A stretch of DNA of 64,000 nucleotides from Malurus cyaneus samueli (GCA_009741485.1 CM019219.1:29385250-29449249); one strand, 5' to 3'. Counted from the stretch's first letter, positions 1 to 14,805 are shown. Translations and numbers: made by a program. The notes: generated from the letters alone by a model not told the origin.

Positions 1-2284
1 CCATCTAAGATTTATTCTGCTGCTGTCTTCTAATTCCTTTCTGAATTTCTTACAATAGCACCATCCATATAATGAAATTCCTGAGAACTTATAAGCCATC
101 AAAATAGGAATACAAGATATTTGTAACATGCTAAATAGTGACAGTAAATTCTGTTGTTTTACCAGTATTGCAAATAAACAACCAAAACCAAACAAGTCAT
201 AAAAAGGCCACTTGAACAAAGTTTATCCTATTCAGATTACTCCAGATGAAAAATTACAGTTTTCTCCAGATGGAATGCAGTTACAGATGCATTTCTATCT
301 TCAATCACAGGATAAATCTGATGTCTTAGTACTTTGCTATGAAAATAAAGTATTTTTTAACCATTCACAGTGGAGAAATACCTTAATCTTAAGGAAAAAG
401 CTCTACAGCCAAAAAGTTAAAATTTTGTATGCCACAAGGCAAATATATGAAAAATTAAAGTAAGTGTATGTTCAGCATTTATGCATAAGAATTAAATCTA
501 GACATAAAGATGCCCAGTATTTGACAAGTTACCATAATATAATGTTTTTGTAGGCTTGGGGAGGGGATGTGTGTGCAACACCCAATATACCCAACAAGCT
601 TTGAAACACCAGGCTCAGCAGGAAACATAAATTTGTTTGCTGTTCCCTGTAGTACTATCAGCCCTTACACACATCAGCAACATTACAACAGCAAAGTGAG
701 GTTGCTAAAGTGAAACAGCAATGGAAGTTTGCTAAATCATATCATGGCAAAAAGGGAGTGCTCCAGCTTGGTGTGACAGCCTCCTCAGGCACTCTGCAAA
801 CAAAGCCTACAGCTCAACGTACACTGGATTGGGGTTTACACACAGGGTACCAGCAGAGCAGAGCCTACAGGCTCACAACAGCCCCAGATCATCAGCATGA
901 TATCAACAGAATCACACATGAGAAGCAAACATCAGAGTGACAGCTTCGCCATAAGGTGGACTGACAAAGAGGTGATTGCTTCTCTAGGTTGACTGACTGA
1001 AAGCATGAGCATTTTGCTTGTAGAAGTAAACCAGTGCTAGACTGGAATCCTTTCTAAGGGATCAGAATTATTCAACATCACAAAAACAAAGCTAATAGGT
1101 AATGTAGATGACAGGCAATGTGAGACTTAAAAAAGAAAAGGCACACGTTGCTTTGCATTGTCTGTCTTTAAATTTAGAATTAACAGCATGTGCATATCAC
1201 ACAGCATCTCTCTCTCACAAAAAGACGTACTTGTAAAAATGTACCCAACAATGTCATTTCATTAAGCCACTATCCCATTTGTGGAGTAAAAAGCCTATCA
1301 ACTTATCAATAACTGCAACGACTACTAGAACTGTCCCAAAATCCTGTTCACAAACCATACCTAAAATTTTTGATTTCTCCTTTAAAAACTGTACTAAAAA
1401 AAAAAAATAAATAAAAAAAAAGCAGTGAATGATTCTCTGTAGCAGGGAGATACTGCCATTCATTCTTCTGTTACTGTGCAGCAGACGCATTTGTCTCCTC
1501 CTGTCATGACAGCAGTGCACTGAATGGACATGACATGAAAATACAATTTAACATTTTCTATTACAAAAATAACTTTTCCACTGTGCTACACAGAAATTCA
1601 CATCAATGTCTAAATGAATTACAATGTACAGGTAAAACCTGTCAATTAAAAAACTTCTCCAAGTCTCTACTCACATCTACAGAAAGATTTAACAGTGGAG
1701 GTGGCAGAAATTCTGTCTTATCACAATTCCATTACTTTCACAAGGTATTTATTAATGCAATGTGAACAGATAGCTAGGAGTTCTACAGTTCTTTCAAACT
1801 ATACTAATCTACTCTGTATTCAAAAAACCTATGGATTGGACATATTGGAAAATAATTCATCTTCTAAGACAACTGCAAAACAGTTGTCAAGTAAGATTGA
1901 AGCCTCTTCCACTCAAAACAACCACATGCTGGACTGACAACTGACTCTACCAAGCTACTGAATTTTAAGTCATTTGGTCTGCCACTGCTGCAGATTACAA
2001 AAAGGAAACAGTGTATAGGGGTGGAGAAAATTGCTGTTTTCACATGTAAAAAACCACAGAAAAAGCTTTATGATATTGCCTTTAACAAACCCTGAACCAT
2101 AAACACATACACAATTCTATTTATAGAATAGAATTTATAAATCTGTACACTGTGCTTTATTTAAATACATTTTGCACAGGAGAGATGTGCAAAAAGAGTC
2201 AAGGTCTGCACAGCATGGCATGGTATGAGAATGAAAAAAGGCATAAATTGAAAAAGAAAGGTACAGGCTAGATAAAGCAAAATC

Positions 2285-2490
2285 ATTTACCCTGGAAGGA
2301 CGCCCCAAGAGTGGAGCAGGCTGCCCAGAGAGGTTGTACAGAGTCATCCTCAGAAAATTTTAAGACATGCCTGGATAAAGCCCTGAGTAACCTCATCTGA
2401 CCCCTGAGCTGATCCAAACTGCGCAGGAGGTTGTACCAGTACCCTCACGAGGCCTCCTCCAAACGAAATTATTCTCTAATTCTATAATAC
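2285..2490 (+). mobile_element. CR1 LINE 3' fragment, sense, diverged
   Basis: The block GCAGGCTGCCCAGAGAGGTT, then GACATGCCTGGATAAAGCCC, GAGGCCTCCTCCAAACGAAA and the tail TTCTCTAATTCTATAATAC follow the order of a CR1 3' end. It is short and diverged, about 205 bp. Confidence 0.85.
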
Positions 2491-3427
2491 AAAGAGAAAG
2501 AAGAGGAACTGATAGTCATAAATAAATCATTGTGACATTTTTGTGACATATAAAATAATATTACAGCAAAATTATTATGCAAGGCTATAAAGTCTTTATA
2601 TGAAGGTTCATAAACCATTGTTACAGTATGCATAAACACAGTAAAATTTATATGCATGGTAAAAAGTCTATTTTAAAACTTTTATAAGATTTAACTAGTT
2701 ACATTTTATTAGCATTACTTCTTTCCAAAAAAGAGGATTAAATATTACAATTAAGTACATCCTGCTAAAAGGCAACTATGCATTTTATTATTTAAGTAAT
2801 GGACATGCTTCAGCTTTTAACTTTGATTTTCTGACTAAATAAATTTTGTATGTGCCAGAAAATTTTACAGAATAATTCCCACCAGTGCTAGCACTGACTG
2901 TACTGAACTCACATTAACAATCTCAAAGGAAGCTGTAATTCAAACTAGATTCTTTGACTAGGAGCACTTTTCGTTTTGCTCCCTATGTCTATCATTCTCA
3001 TTTAACTACCAGAACAGCAAACGTGCTGCAATAACCTGAAGCTTTGTTTAAATTGAGGCTAACCTCAATTCACCTACATCCATCAGAAAAGGGGTATTTT
3101 GTTGTGTGATTTTTGTGGTTTGGATTTTTTGTTTTGATTTTGTTTTTGTTTTATGAAATTGTGTGAGATGTGCCTTAGTGTTTTTATATCTGACTACACA
3201 AAACATGGGTCAGATCCATCCCTGAGGCAGCTTTTTGAGAGCACACAGTCATAATTGCACATACATTTCCTACATCTGTCAAACTTGGTGTCAGAAAAGA
3301 CTGAAAACAGTAAGATCTTGGCAAAGCACTTGATTTTCACAGGACACATGCATAATGCAATACCTATAAAGGGAAAGAAAAAAGCCACCCCTATGGCTCA
3401 GACTAAACATATATTTAGTCAAGCATC

Positions 3428-3768
3428 CTTGAGGGATGGAACACCTCTGAAATGCCCTAAAAAAAAAGACAGGGACAAACCTTTTAGCAGGGCCTGTTGC
3501 AATAGGACAATGGGTAATGATTTTAAACCAAAACAGGGTAGATTTAAGAGTTGGTAGAAGGATGAAATTTTGTACAAAGGAGATGAAATGCCAGCACAGG
3601 TTACCCAGAGAGGCAATAGATACAAATCCCTAGAAACATTCATGGTAAGGCTGGCCAGGACTCTGAGCAATGTGATCTTGCTGAAGATGTCCCTGCTCAT
3701 TGCAGGGGGCCTGGGCTAGGTGGCCTTTGAAGGTCCCTTCCAGCCCAAAGCATTCTGTGATTCCATGA
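3428..3768 (+). mobile_element. CR1 LINE 3' fragment, sense
   Basis: Diverged CR1 3' end: TTTTAGCAGGGCCTGTTGCA, ATAGGACAATGGGTAATG, CAGGTTACCCAGAGAGGC, AAGGTCCCTTCCAGCCCAAA and the tail CATTCTGTGATTCCATGACC. The start is approximate, because the first 40 bp are only weakly similar. Confidence 0.92.
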
Positions 3769-6700
3769 CCACACCTCTGACCCGTGAACAGGAGTCAGTC
3801 AATCATAGCTGCCTCCAAGAGTACTGATGAATGCAGCAGGGTCAGGTTTTTCTGTTTGGGCTTTGAGAGCATTTGCTGCAGTAGAACTTGGGAAATGAGT
3901 GATGCAGACTGGCAGGAACAGGGGTGTGGCTGTCACTCTGCAGGGTACCTGTGGCACACTTTCTCACCAGGAGCTGCACACTGCTCAGCTGTGTGGGTAG
4001 TCAGTGTCCTCAGCTCTGCTTCCTCTGTGGGTTCTGCTTCCCACAGGGAGGGTACCAGCACGCAGTGGAAAGGTGACAGCTCCCTGCAGAAATACCTGAA
4101 AATGCCGCTAATTCTATTTTTTAGAATTTCATTCCTAGTAATACTTCTTGCAAGACTCATGTAACAAGGGTTAAGGTTTATCTCTACATAAAAAGACAAA
4201 CAATTTAAGAGCTGTTTAACTGACACTACCAAAAGCAGGGAAGAAATGAGCTACTAAAGGCAGAGAACAAAAGATACACAGAGAATTTATTGATGTTATT
4301 TTGAATTATCTTAAAATACTTCTACATCTTCTTTGGAGAAAAAATATTTTTTACATTATTACTGTTTGTATATTATTTTCAGAACTGTTTTCTTTTCTCC
4401 CTCCCTTGATAATCGCTTTAATTTTGTAACTATGTCAGAAGCATCTGTCATTTCCCCCCTAAACTACTAAAGACATTTCAGAAGGGAGCACATTGCTGTT
4501 CTGGACTATCCTTACTACTGACAGTAGTGATGGAAAAAGATTAAGCAAGATTCATGCAGTATGCAGGCACATTTACACACACTTTTTAAAATTCATCTTC
4601 ATTTGTTCTAACCTTTTCAAGATTCTTAACAGCTTCTCAGCTAGCTCTTTGCAATTCTAATGAATCATTTTCCAAAGCAAATAAAAACCTCCCCATTTCA
4701 TTTTCAGTAAGTCAAGAAAGTGGCCAAGGCCAGGATCAAGAGCTCTTTAGCATGCTCTCAATTATTCTTCTCACTAACTCCCTTCCCTGATGGCCCAGGT
4801 TCAGCTCTCTTCATCATCACAGCAAGGAATGCACCCACCCTTCCATGATGAAATGCAGCTCACCTCTCCCACAGGCACCTCCCAGTGAGTTCACAGGGAA
4901 AAGGCCCAAGCGTAGCAGGACACTCTACTATCAGTAGTATTACTCCTTATATTGTCTATGTACCTAACCTCTCTAATCATCTCTATTAATTTAGCAATAA
5001 AGCACCATCGGCATCTCCAAGGTTTTGGTCACAATCAAATTTTCGTTCCGTGGAATTTAGCTTTCCATTTAGGCTGAGCTCCTTGACATCCAAAGTACTG
5101 CTCTAAGAATGCTGGCTTTTAGTAAAAATGCCACCTTTGCCAGAAATCTTACCCAGAGACCTGGTGCAACTGTTATTCATCTACAAACTAATAATCAGTA
5201 ATAAACTTAAATGTAGTGCTTCATATTCTCTTCAGATCATGAAATAATTTATGGACTTCTACCAGCTTAGCAGAAGAGGAGAAATGTTGAAGTGTTTTCT
5301 CAAGATGCTCAAGCAAATACTAACTTAACTGACTCAACTGAAGAAAAGTGTAGTACTTCTCTCTAGTGCCTGTATAAACCTGTATCACTTGGTAAAGAAA
5401 TTCAATCTATCACTCAAAATGTAAAGCAAATTTACTAACCCCATCATGTCCCAGAACTTGTGTCTCCCACTGTCCCTTTGTCACTTCTGGCAATGCTTTG
5501 TGAGTACATGAACAAGTCAGGGAAAGCAAGCAGTGTTCCTGAGCCCAGTGAGGTACTGGGCTGGCACACAACCAGGCTCCTGCACACAAGACATGCAGCA
5601 GCAGGTTTGCTTAATTACAGAAGAGACTGGAGAATATCAGTCACCACTACCACCACCAAGAATGGCTATGGTGCCATTTAGAACTCTAACATTGCAGAAA
5701 TTAATTTAAGCCAGTAAGATCACTGAAAGTCCTTGTCCAGAGAATGCACAGTGGATGGTGCCAGTCAGTGAAGTGACTGTTGGGTAAACAGGACTGCTGT
5801 CTCTTTCTCAGCACTGCTGTTCAGGGTTAGCATTTCCTCAATCCAGCAGCACACAAGGATCTGGAAGACACAAGGTTCTGCCTTCTCTTAGCTTTTTTCA
5901 ATTCTTGATCAGAAGTCATACACTAAAATTGAATCATGAATATGTCTCAAATACCTGATTTCTCCAGGATTTTAGCTCCTTTTCAACCAGCACTTGCAAT
6001 AGCCACTTTATTCTAAAATCTCTCCTGAGCTGACTGTGCCTGAACTCACTGTTCCAAGCTAGATTTAGTACCAATTGCACTCTACTGCAATCTGAAGTAT
6101 TTCCCCAATAATAGTAACTTTTCATATATTCAGTCTATACTCACAGCACACTACTAGACTGTGTCAGGCTCATGTAAGACCAACCTGTACTCTGATAACC
6201 AGACCCCCTGAATCCCTAACAGCAATTCTTCCAGGCCTCATTCCCCATTTCTGTCATGTTCACAGAACAAAATTAATATATCTCTTTAGTACAGTAACTC
6301 TGCACTTCAGACACACAATCTGCAGGAGTGGCTCAGACACATCCTTCCCAGCTCCCAGAAAAAAAAAAAGGGAATCATCACTAGGAGACCATAGCCTTGA
6401 ATTCTCTTTACCCTGAAAGATATTTATTGTATTCTGTGACCATGTGTTCTCTTAACCTTTCCCGCCCTAGTAAATCCAGTCCTGAATTTCCTAACTGCAG
6501 ATAACATAAGCATAAACTTTTTTTTTTTTTTTTGCAACCTTTGTGATCTAGCTAAAATAAACTACACTAAATTGTTCTGTGGTGGTTTGTACTTTTCTCT
6601 CGCACAAATCAAAGAGGATCATCTTCCCTCCAGTGTTAACCAACCAAGCTACAGCTAAAATTAATATAATTGTTGTTTCATATGTAAATCTTGACTGAAG

Positions 6701-8789
6701 TAAGATTTTATTACAAGCTATGTCTTGTTCTTACAAAGTAAATTTAGATCCATTAATGCAGGGAAAAAAAAAAAAAACAAACCACTTTCTTAGTCAAGGA
6801 AATAAACCTAAATTTAAATCAGATGTAGGAAAGCTTTCACTGTCCCACTGCCAGCACAATTTATTGTTATTAGGTATAAAAGCACTGTTACAAGTGTCAA
6901 AATCTTACCTACAAAGAAGGTTTTGTTCCATAATGGCCATCTATAAAGGCCCAATTTCACTAAATTACATGAAGGCAAACTTCAACCTAGAACAGCTGAG
7001 TAATGGCCACTGATAGCTGGTTGCTGAAAAGTAACCAGCTGTAGCACTCTCAAACCATGAGGAACTTACAATACAGATTCATGTTTCAAAAAGAGCTGGA
7101 CAGCAATGAAGGGAAATGGTACATCCTGGTGAGCGCCATTGAGCAAGGCCAAGGTCTAACTGTGCTCTCCCAAGTCCCTGATGAGAAAAAGACCCAGCCA
7201 TGACAGGGCTATATATCACAGACAATCAGATAAATTGTGGCTGGACTGTGACAGTGACATGGAATTCTAGAGGAATGGAATGGAGAAAGTCAATATCAGG
7301 AAGGCCAAAATCAGGTTAGGGCAGTGTCCTCTGTCATGACCCATCCACTGCCCTCCTTCTTCCATGCACAATGTCATTTGTCTGTCCACTCATGCACATG
7401 CTCCAACTCTTCTTGGTGATCCTTCAGATGCCAAGTAAAAACATCCCCGATAGCACGGTATCTTTGTGCATGGACAGACAGGAAAATAGCAAATAGCATC
7501 TGTGGGGGTGGGACTGTTATGTTTATTTGAATCTAATGTGATAAGTATCTTTCTGTGAGCAAAATGAATGCACTAACAGAAATGAGGTGTGGATGACAGA
7601 TGACAAAAGCTTGGAGGAAGAAGGAGACAAAGTGAGCAAAAATTGATGCAGAGTGACTGGATATGGAATTTAAGTGCCAAATGACTAAAGTGAGTTGTAG
7701 AGGAAAACTGCACCTGGGATTACACAAACACAAAATACAGAATGCAAATTGATGCAGAAAATACTGGGGAAGGGGCAGGGATGTGTGACAACACACAAAG
7801 AAGGAGATTCCCAACTTTACAATGTTACAAAGACTACAAAGTAAGAATATCATCCTGGATTCAAGACAAGACTAACCAATCATTTGTTAGGGTATGCAAC
7901 ACTGATTTCTCTTTTTAGGTTTTTGTTTCAGCCCTGGGTAGCATAGCTGCAGCTTAGCCAGAGCAGCTGGAATCCAAAGGCTGAATGGCTACCACGGATG
8001 AGAAATCTTCTAATGAGCTAACAAGTTCTTCCCTCAAAACAAGAGAGGGAATGGGGGAGGTCTTCCCTTTGAGCCAGGGAACAGCTAAGAAGCTCACCTG
8101 ATACATAATCACAACTGGTTACAGAACTTGAGTTTCACCAAGACACCTTTATCTCCCAACCTACTACTACATGAGAAAAAAATATCTACATCCTGCATTA
8201 ACTCAAGGAGTGCACAATATACAAGTTTTCTATTTCCTTTGTGGATGTTGTAGCTACTAAAGCACAGACTTATGGCCAAGTACTATGAATGGAGTAACTG
8301 CAACACAAGCTCAGCCTTCAGAAAAAGACAGCAAGACACAAATGCTCCTGGCAGAGTCTGCTTTGGCTGTTGTCTGCTAGGTGTTCCTGGTGTAGGCAGA
8401 CCAAGGAACAATGTTCCTGCAGGATGAGTCCATCATTCCCAAGCATTATGTTCTCAAACCATTTTCCATTCACAGCTCAGTCATTTTGCAAGGCTTTGCA
8501 TTTCATCTAATCTGATTTTTATGAAGCCCTAAAGCAGAGAAACATTTTATATGAGAATTTATTTTTCTGTTAGAAGCTAGTATATGTCTGTCAGGCTGGG
8601 ATCGATACAATATAACATTCCTCTCAGATAACTCTTTCACAAACTACTATTACTGTCATTTTCACCCGGACATAACATCATTCATTAGCCACTCTTTAGT
8701 AATCAGAGTTCTGCATTCCAAACTGTTATTGCACTTCTGTCTTGCATTATTTCAGCATCTAAATAGCAGGTTTTTCTCATACTAAGAAA

Positions 8790-8972
8790 AAGCAGCACAA
8801 AAAAACCACAAAAAAACAAAAAAAAAAACCGTGCCAAACAACAACACAAGAAAGAACCAACCCCAAAAATAAACTAAAATCCAAATAAATCAAACTGATT
8901 AATTTNCAAACAAAAACAAACAAACAAAAAAAAAAACCCCAAACCCAAACAAAAAAACGCTTCCACCAAAAA
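8790..8972. repeat. A/C-rich low-complexity tract with one undetermined base
   Basis: Mixed A-runs and AAAC/CAAA units over about 180 bp, with a single N at position 8906. No gene is visible. The N suggests ambiguous sequencing or polishing in simple sequence. Confidence 0.85.
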
Positions 8973-9989
8973 CAAAAATAGTAGCTCAGACTGTATGCTA
9001 TATATTGCTTCTGACCCTGTAAAAATATGTCAGTTGTTTTCAGACTGAACTTTTTACCTAGTCTGACATAAATCTGTCATAGCCTGACAAAAGGAACTTT
9101 AAATATCCACAGAATTTTACTGGCAAGTCCTTATACCTATAAATTTTAAACCCTTGGATGGAGGCATTTAGTGATGTCCTCCAGCAGATCTGGTACCGAG
9201 AGACCTGCTCAAGGTCACACAAGAAAGCTGTGGGAAAGCAACTTTGAAAATGTTTACAAGACATTTGTATACATATTTCCTTCTTCTCTATGTTTTATTT
9301 TACTATTCAGTGAAGAAAATTTTTCATAATCACCACTCCACTGCTCCACACCATTTAACTTAAAAAAAGCAAAGAATGTCAAATCAAAATAGCACATACA
9401 TCATTTTTATGGTGTTCAACAAAGGAAGCATCCTTTCTAAATCTTGCTTTTTCTGTAGAATATGCAGATATTCCCAGAAAATATGGGAATGTGTTTTCTC
9501 TTTCAATTATGGCTAAAAATCATACATCACTTTACTGGGTGATGATGTCAACCAATAAAAACATACAAAGCTGTAGATCTAGGAGAGGGACAAAGAACTT
9601 AGCAAAGTCTTTGAAAATAACGTTCCTTAATTATTTCCAGAGATATAAAACCAGCACTTAGACCTCATCCAAACATAAACATTGCTTCTTATGCACAACT
9701 ATGAAAGTGTTATGTTTTATAACATTCATAAGATTTGATTTTAATGAAGGAGGAGGAACTTTGTGAAGTTCTGAAAGCCACGGCAGTTTAATGATGGCAC
9801 TCTTGGAGAGGCTTGACAGAATCCTGTAAAATAAACATCAGTGTTTTTCATATGGCAGTGGGCTGAATGAGCTCATCCTGTGATGACACAGAACTCAGGG
9901 ATCCATGACAAAGCTACTGAACACTCCTTGCTACCAATGATCCAATGGGAGAGAATGGAGATCTGCAGGACAATGGAAGACTGAATGGC

Positions 9990-10235
9990 AGCAAACCTGA
10001 CTAATCCTTTGTCAAAGACAGAAACCAAGCAATTCAGTCAGCTACATTGAAATTCCTGAGGAAAAGTAATTAGGGCAAATAATGAATGACACTATTTTAT
10101 TTATCTAGAAATAAATACAGGAATGAGTAATAGCCACCACGGGTTTGTCCAGATCAGTCTTGCCAAATCAGTCTATTCTTGTCATCACAGCATTAGCAGC
10201 AAATATCTCATAATGTGACTGGATTCTGACAGTCT
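9990..10235 (+). mobile_element. Possible ancient CR1/L3-type LINE coding-region relic
   Basis: The segment GGAAAAGTAATTAGGGCAAA, ATTTATCTAGAAATAAATAC, then AATAGCCACCACGGGTTTGT and CTTGCCAAATCAGTCTATTC follows the order of an old amniote LINE reverse-transcriptase region (the HGF segment upstream of the active site). It is heavily decayed with no open frame. Similarity was judged by eye only. Confidence 0.45.
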
Positions 10236-12771
10236 CATGTGACTTTTGCATAAATAAATGGGAAGAAAACAAATTAAATTTCTCTGGACTCAACAGAGAT
10301 TTCTTCAGAACAGTTACATGATTCTCTGCAACTGTAGAAACACATTAAATTTTCTGCAGCAGAGGTCTCTTTTGGCTGTCTCACTATGGATCATAAATTG
10401 CATAAGCAAAGACAAAGGGATTTCATGACATGGAGGAGACAATGACAAGGAACCATCAGTGCACCACCGTAGGGCAGGATTTGAACTCCAAGCATTGTTC
10501 ATAAATAGATGTGCTGCCCTCAGACAGGATACAGTAAAGATGAGCACGAGTCATCACACCCAGGCAGGAACAGTCAGCTGCTCAATGTGTGATCTGAAAC
10601 AACCAAATAGGCAACACTTCCCAGGAAAGGGAAAGGGCTCACCTCACGCCTGCTGTATAAAACTTACGTTTTGTTTTTTCCTTGAGACACTGCTGCCTAA
10701 CAGAATACTGCAACTGTCATATTAGTTGTCACTGCTTCATTAAGGATCATTCTCCTTAGACTGACCCCCTTTACAATCCTCAAATTCTGGGTTTTGTCCC
10801 ACATTAGAATAAACATAGCATCTGAAGTATCATTCTATTTCATTTAGAGGAAAAAAAAATGTAATTGGTTTCTAGTCTACTGAAAGAATAGGGTTCTAAT
10901 TTTAGCAGCTATTTACCACTGAAAGAAAACACCCAACACATGAAATGTCACATGGGAGACATACATGATACCACAGCAAATACTCATGTACAAATCAGTG
11001 GTGTTTGCAAGTGCCTTGTGGAATACACTCACACAATTCTTTACAGCTTTTAAAGTCATGCCCTTTTAGCATTACTTACTTGCTTGTTTCTGTAATTTAA
11101 TTCCTAGCTGAAGATCTCATTTCCTTCCCACTGTTACATTCAATTTTGTACTGTTTGTTTGTTGGTAAATTACCTGGGGACTTTATGGTTGAACTTAAAG
11201 CATCATCTATTGCTGGCTCCCAAGACATTTCAGCTACATTTATCAGAGACGAGACTAGACTGGAATCTTTTATCCATACTGAGGACGTTTTAGGTACAGC
11301 CAAAACTAATTCAGTTTCAGAGAAACAGCAGCAGTGTGAGCTTTGGAAAGATGAGGGGAGGCATGGTGTTTTTCCTCAGAGGTTAAGCATCCATGCAAAG
11401 ACAGAAAAACTGCACACATGGAGATACAAAATGCTTGCAAATTAAAATAAAGCAAACCCAGCACTGACAGACACACAAATCCAACTGAACAACTGAGCTC
11501 TTAAATTATGGCATGGGCTGGGGCAATGCTGACGGGGGATATGAAAGTCTTCTACCTACCACTCTGAATATATAAAATAAAATTATAAATACAGGGAATA
11601 TGAGCACTTTCAGGTGGCCAGGACAAAGGAAAAGCTCTTCACCCATTAAGCAAGCCATTGAAATACACAGGACGGACAGAAGCAATGACCAAATGACAGA
11701 GCTATAATCATGGAATTACTAAAACATTTCAGGTGGCTGAGAACAGAATTGTTGCAATTTTTCACTCTCTCAGCTACCAAGACTAATTTGTTGTTTGCTT
11801 TTTTAAAAATGAATGCATAAATCAACAATTTTAATTACACAACAACATGATAGATGTTGTTCCTATGTCAAGGGGAGATAAACAGCTAGAATGCTGGAAA
11901 TATAACCTATAGTCTCATTTTATAATCAATACTGTGTGACTAAATATGAAAGGGAAAAAACAAAAGAAGGCATTCTCAGAAAACTAATGGGAATCAAATG
12001 CCTGTATGTCCTTAGAGTTACTCTGAAGCAACATACCAGGCTTCTTTGAAAATTCCTAAACAAGATCTCAACACATCCAACCCTAAAATCTAAAAGATTA
12101 GTCAGTAGTAGAGTGGTAAATACAAAAATGTGCAAATTCACTCATTTATTAATCCAGGATGGTAATTCAAAAGATATAATTCTGCCTTTACCCTCAGACA
12201 CACAACCAAATGTACTGTCATTGTTAAGTCTGGAAGAAAAAAAAGTGATTTCTCATTCAAATTCATTCAATACCACAACCAGAAAAATTTCCATAATTCC
12301 TGCCCTTTGATTTGTATCTCAGTTACTTCACATATTTTCAAAAGGCATGGATAATGGACAGAAAGGCTACAAGTAGTGATTAATGTACTGCACCTCTTAA
12401 TAAGCCATCTCAGCAGTTAATTGTCAGAGACATTAATTTGTTTTCTGGTTTGAACTTTTCTGACTTCCATCCATTGGATCTTGTCATATTTCTGTGTACT
12501 AGAATAAAGATTTAGTTAAGTACTTCTATTCCTGACATTTCTAAGCCATAACCTTTTCCAGATAAGATACATGACTGAGCTCCTTAAGTTTTCTATCATC
12601 ATGGTTATTTTCTAGACAACAAATAATTCACCCTGAGCTCCCTCCAATTTTCAGCACACTTTTTAAAGGGTTTGCCACCCAATGAACCTGCCAGTTGATA
12701 AGTGATAATCTCTTTTGAAAACTTGTCTCCAGTTGCTGGAGTGGAGCATTTTGGTGAACAAATCTCATATT

Positions 12772-13266
12772 GTGCTAGTTTTGGCTGGGATAGAATTAAA
12801 TTGTATCACAGCAGCCAGTATGGGGCTGTGCTTTGGATTTGTGCTGGAATCAGTGCTGGTAACACGGGGATGTTTTGGTTATTGCTGAGCTGAGCCCTTT
12901 TCTGTCCCTCACCCCACCCCAGCAGCGAGGGGCTGGGGGGCACAGGGAATGGGAGGGGACAGAGTGGGACAGCTGACCCCAAGTGACCCAAGGGATATCC
13001 CAGACCCTGTGGGGTCACGCAGCACACAGAGCTCAAAAAGAAGGACATTCTGGGGACATTCTGATGGAGTTTGGCTTCCCCCATCACTGTCACACGTGGT
13101 GGGGCCCTGCTCTCCTGGGGATGGAGGAACACCTGACCAACCATGGGAAATGGGGAATAAAGTCCTTTTCTGCTTTCCTTGTGTGCACGGCTTTTGCTTC
13201 ATCTGTTAAACTGATCTGATCAACCCACAAGTTTTCTCACTTTCACGCTTCTGATTCTCTCTCCCC
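12772..13266 (+). mobile_element. Solo LTR of an endogenous retrovirus (avian, probably ERVL-like)
   Basis: It begins TGTGCTAGTTTTGGCTGGGA and runs to about 13266, after the pyrimidine-rich stretch TCTCTCTCCCC. An AATAAA lies at about 13155 and is followed by a GT-rich sequence, the normal R-region polyadenylation arrangement on the plus strand. I recognise the family (GGCTGGGATAGAATTAA, CAGCCAGTATGGGGCTGTG) from songbird genomes. The exact family name and class are uncertain. No retroviral coding sequence flanks it on either side, so it is a solo LTR left by recombination. I do not see a clear target-site duplication, so the exact ends are soft. Confidence 0.75.
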
Positions 13267-14805
13267 AAGGTATACAATCAAAGGTGAAAAATAAAAGTGC
13301 ATCCAGTCTATCTTAACAAAAAGAAATACCATTTGTCTGAAGAAGCAAGTCTTCATTCAAAATGAAAGCTTTCAAAATCTGACCTCTATGATCAAGCATA
13401 CAGTGAAGCCAGCTGCAGTCCTGGTAACGAGAGACTGGGTGAAACAGAACAGGGAGTGGTGCTGCTCCATCTTCTGGAAACACTATTTTCCATGAGCAAA
13501 GTAAATTAATGTGTGCCCCATAAATATCTCTGATACAGCCCTTAACTCCTTCAGCTTCCAACACAGCTTTTTAAAACATTTCTAAATACAACAATCATCA
13601 GAAAAAAAATCCTAAGAAGACTTACAAATGAAATAACCAAAATCATTTCCCATGGATTCAGTCCTTTAGCACACTCTTTCCTTGAGGGCATACAATCAAC
13701 ATCAAACAAGCAAACCTTATATCAGCATACCTTACAACAGGATACTGCTTTGGTGGGTGTGCACATATTAAAGTCCTGTTGCCAGCTCTTAGATGACCAC
13801 ATTAACGGAGGCTTCTAATTTCTTTGGATTACAGCCAGCACTGCTACAGGCATCCTAAAGGCACTGTTAGTACTAAGAACAGCAGCAAAGGTGGCAATTT
13901 TTCAGTTTGACAGATGCTAAATACCACTGAACTTCGCTATAATTCCATTTTTGCTGTAGCTATTGCCCAACACTCCTTAAATGACCTTCAGTAAGATAAT
14001 TTTAATAAATGGCCTTTCAGCCATTCCATCTGAACGATATATGGACAGCTTCCCTTCAACAGAAAAAAACCACATGCAAGAGAAAAGGAAGTCTGTACCC
14101 TAAGAGCAGCATTGGGATCTACCACTGAGTTCCCTCTTATACCCAGGTGCTTTACCATTTTCTTATCTCATTTCCCCTGTAAAATATTCACATTACAGAG
14201 ATGTTAATATTTAGATTGATACAAACCAATACGAAGTTCACTAGGCTCTTAGTGGAAGCATTCTACGAAGCCACAGAGCAAGAGAACAAGTTTTAGTACT
14301 CACTGTGGCATGTAACTATCCTTTTTAGTCAAATTTCAGAGATTAGAGAGTATCAAGGAAATTAAAAGCTTGTTTTAAATCAAAGGAATTGCCAGACTAT
14401 CTCCTGGACAAGAAAGAAAATCTACATGTCCCAGACACAGGTATCTCCTGGCAGGCTTCAAAATGGCAGCCTGGCTACAAACTGATATTCTCAACCCAAA
14501 TGAATTTCTCTACTGGATGCAGCCAAACGAGTATCCCAAACAAGCCATATTTATTGATCAGAGTCAATGTGGAGCATTTTGAACATCCAGTAAAAAGCAG
14601 TTTCGAATTCCCATCTGTCATGTAAACTTTAAAAAGAAACTTTAAACACTGCTATATTGCAATTCATGGATCATGTCTGAAGAAAAAGGACAGAAACAGT
14701 TAACTGCATTTCCTTCAGAAACAACATTCACTACTTTTAGCATATTCACATTCATGTTATATACAAAGGATAGTCTCCAAACAGATGCAGTTACTCAGCA
14801 TTTTG

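Noticed and set aside
212..463. 83-codon plus-strand frame near the left edge
   Set aside because: The translation looks protein-like but matches no family I know; no splice or promoter context. Treated as chance in intron 5.
9200..9250. MIR-like string CTCAAGGTCACACAAGAAAG
   Set aside because: Only about 30 bp resemble the MIR core, with no flanking match; too short to call.
12806..13219. Overlapping open frames on both strands, 78-112 codons
   Set aside because: They lie in the solo LTR, which does not encode protein.
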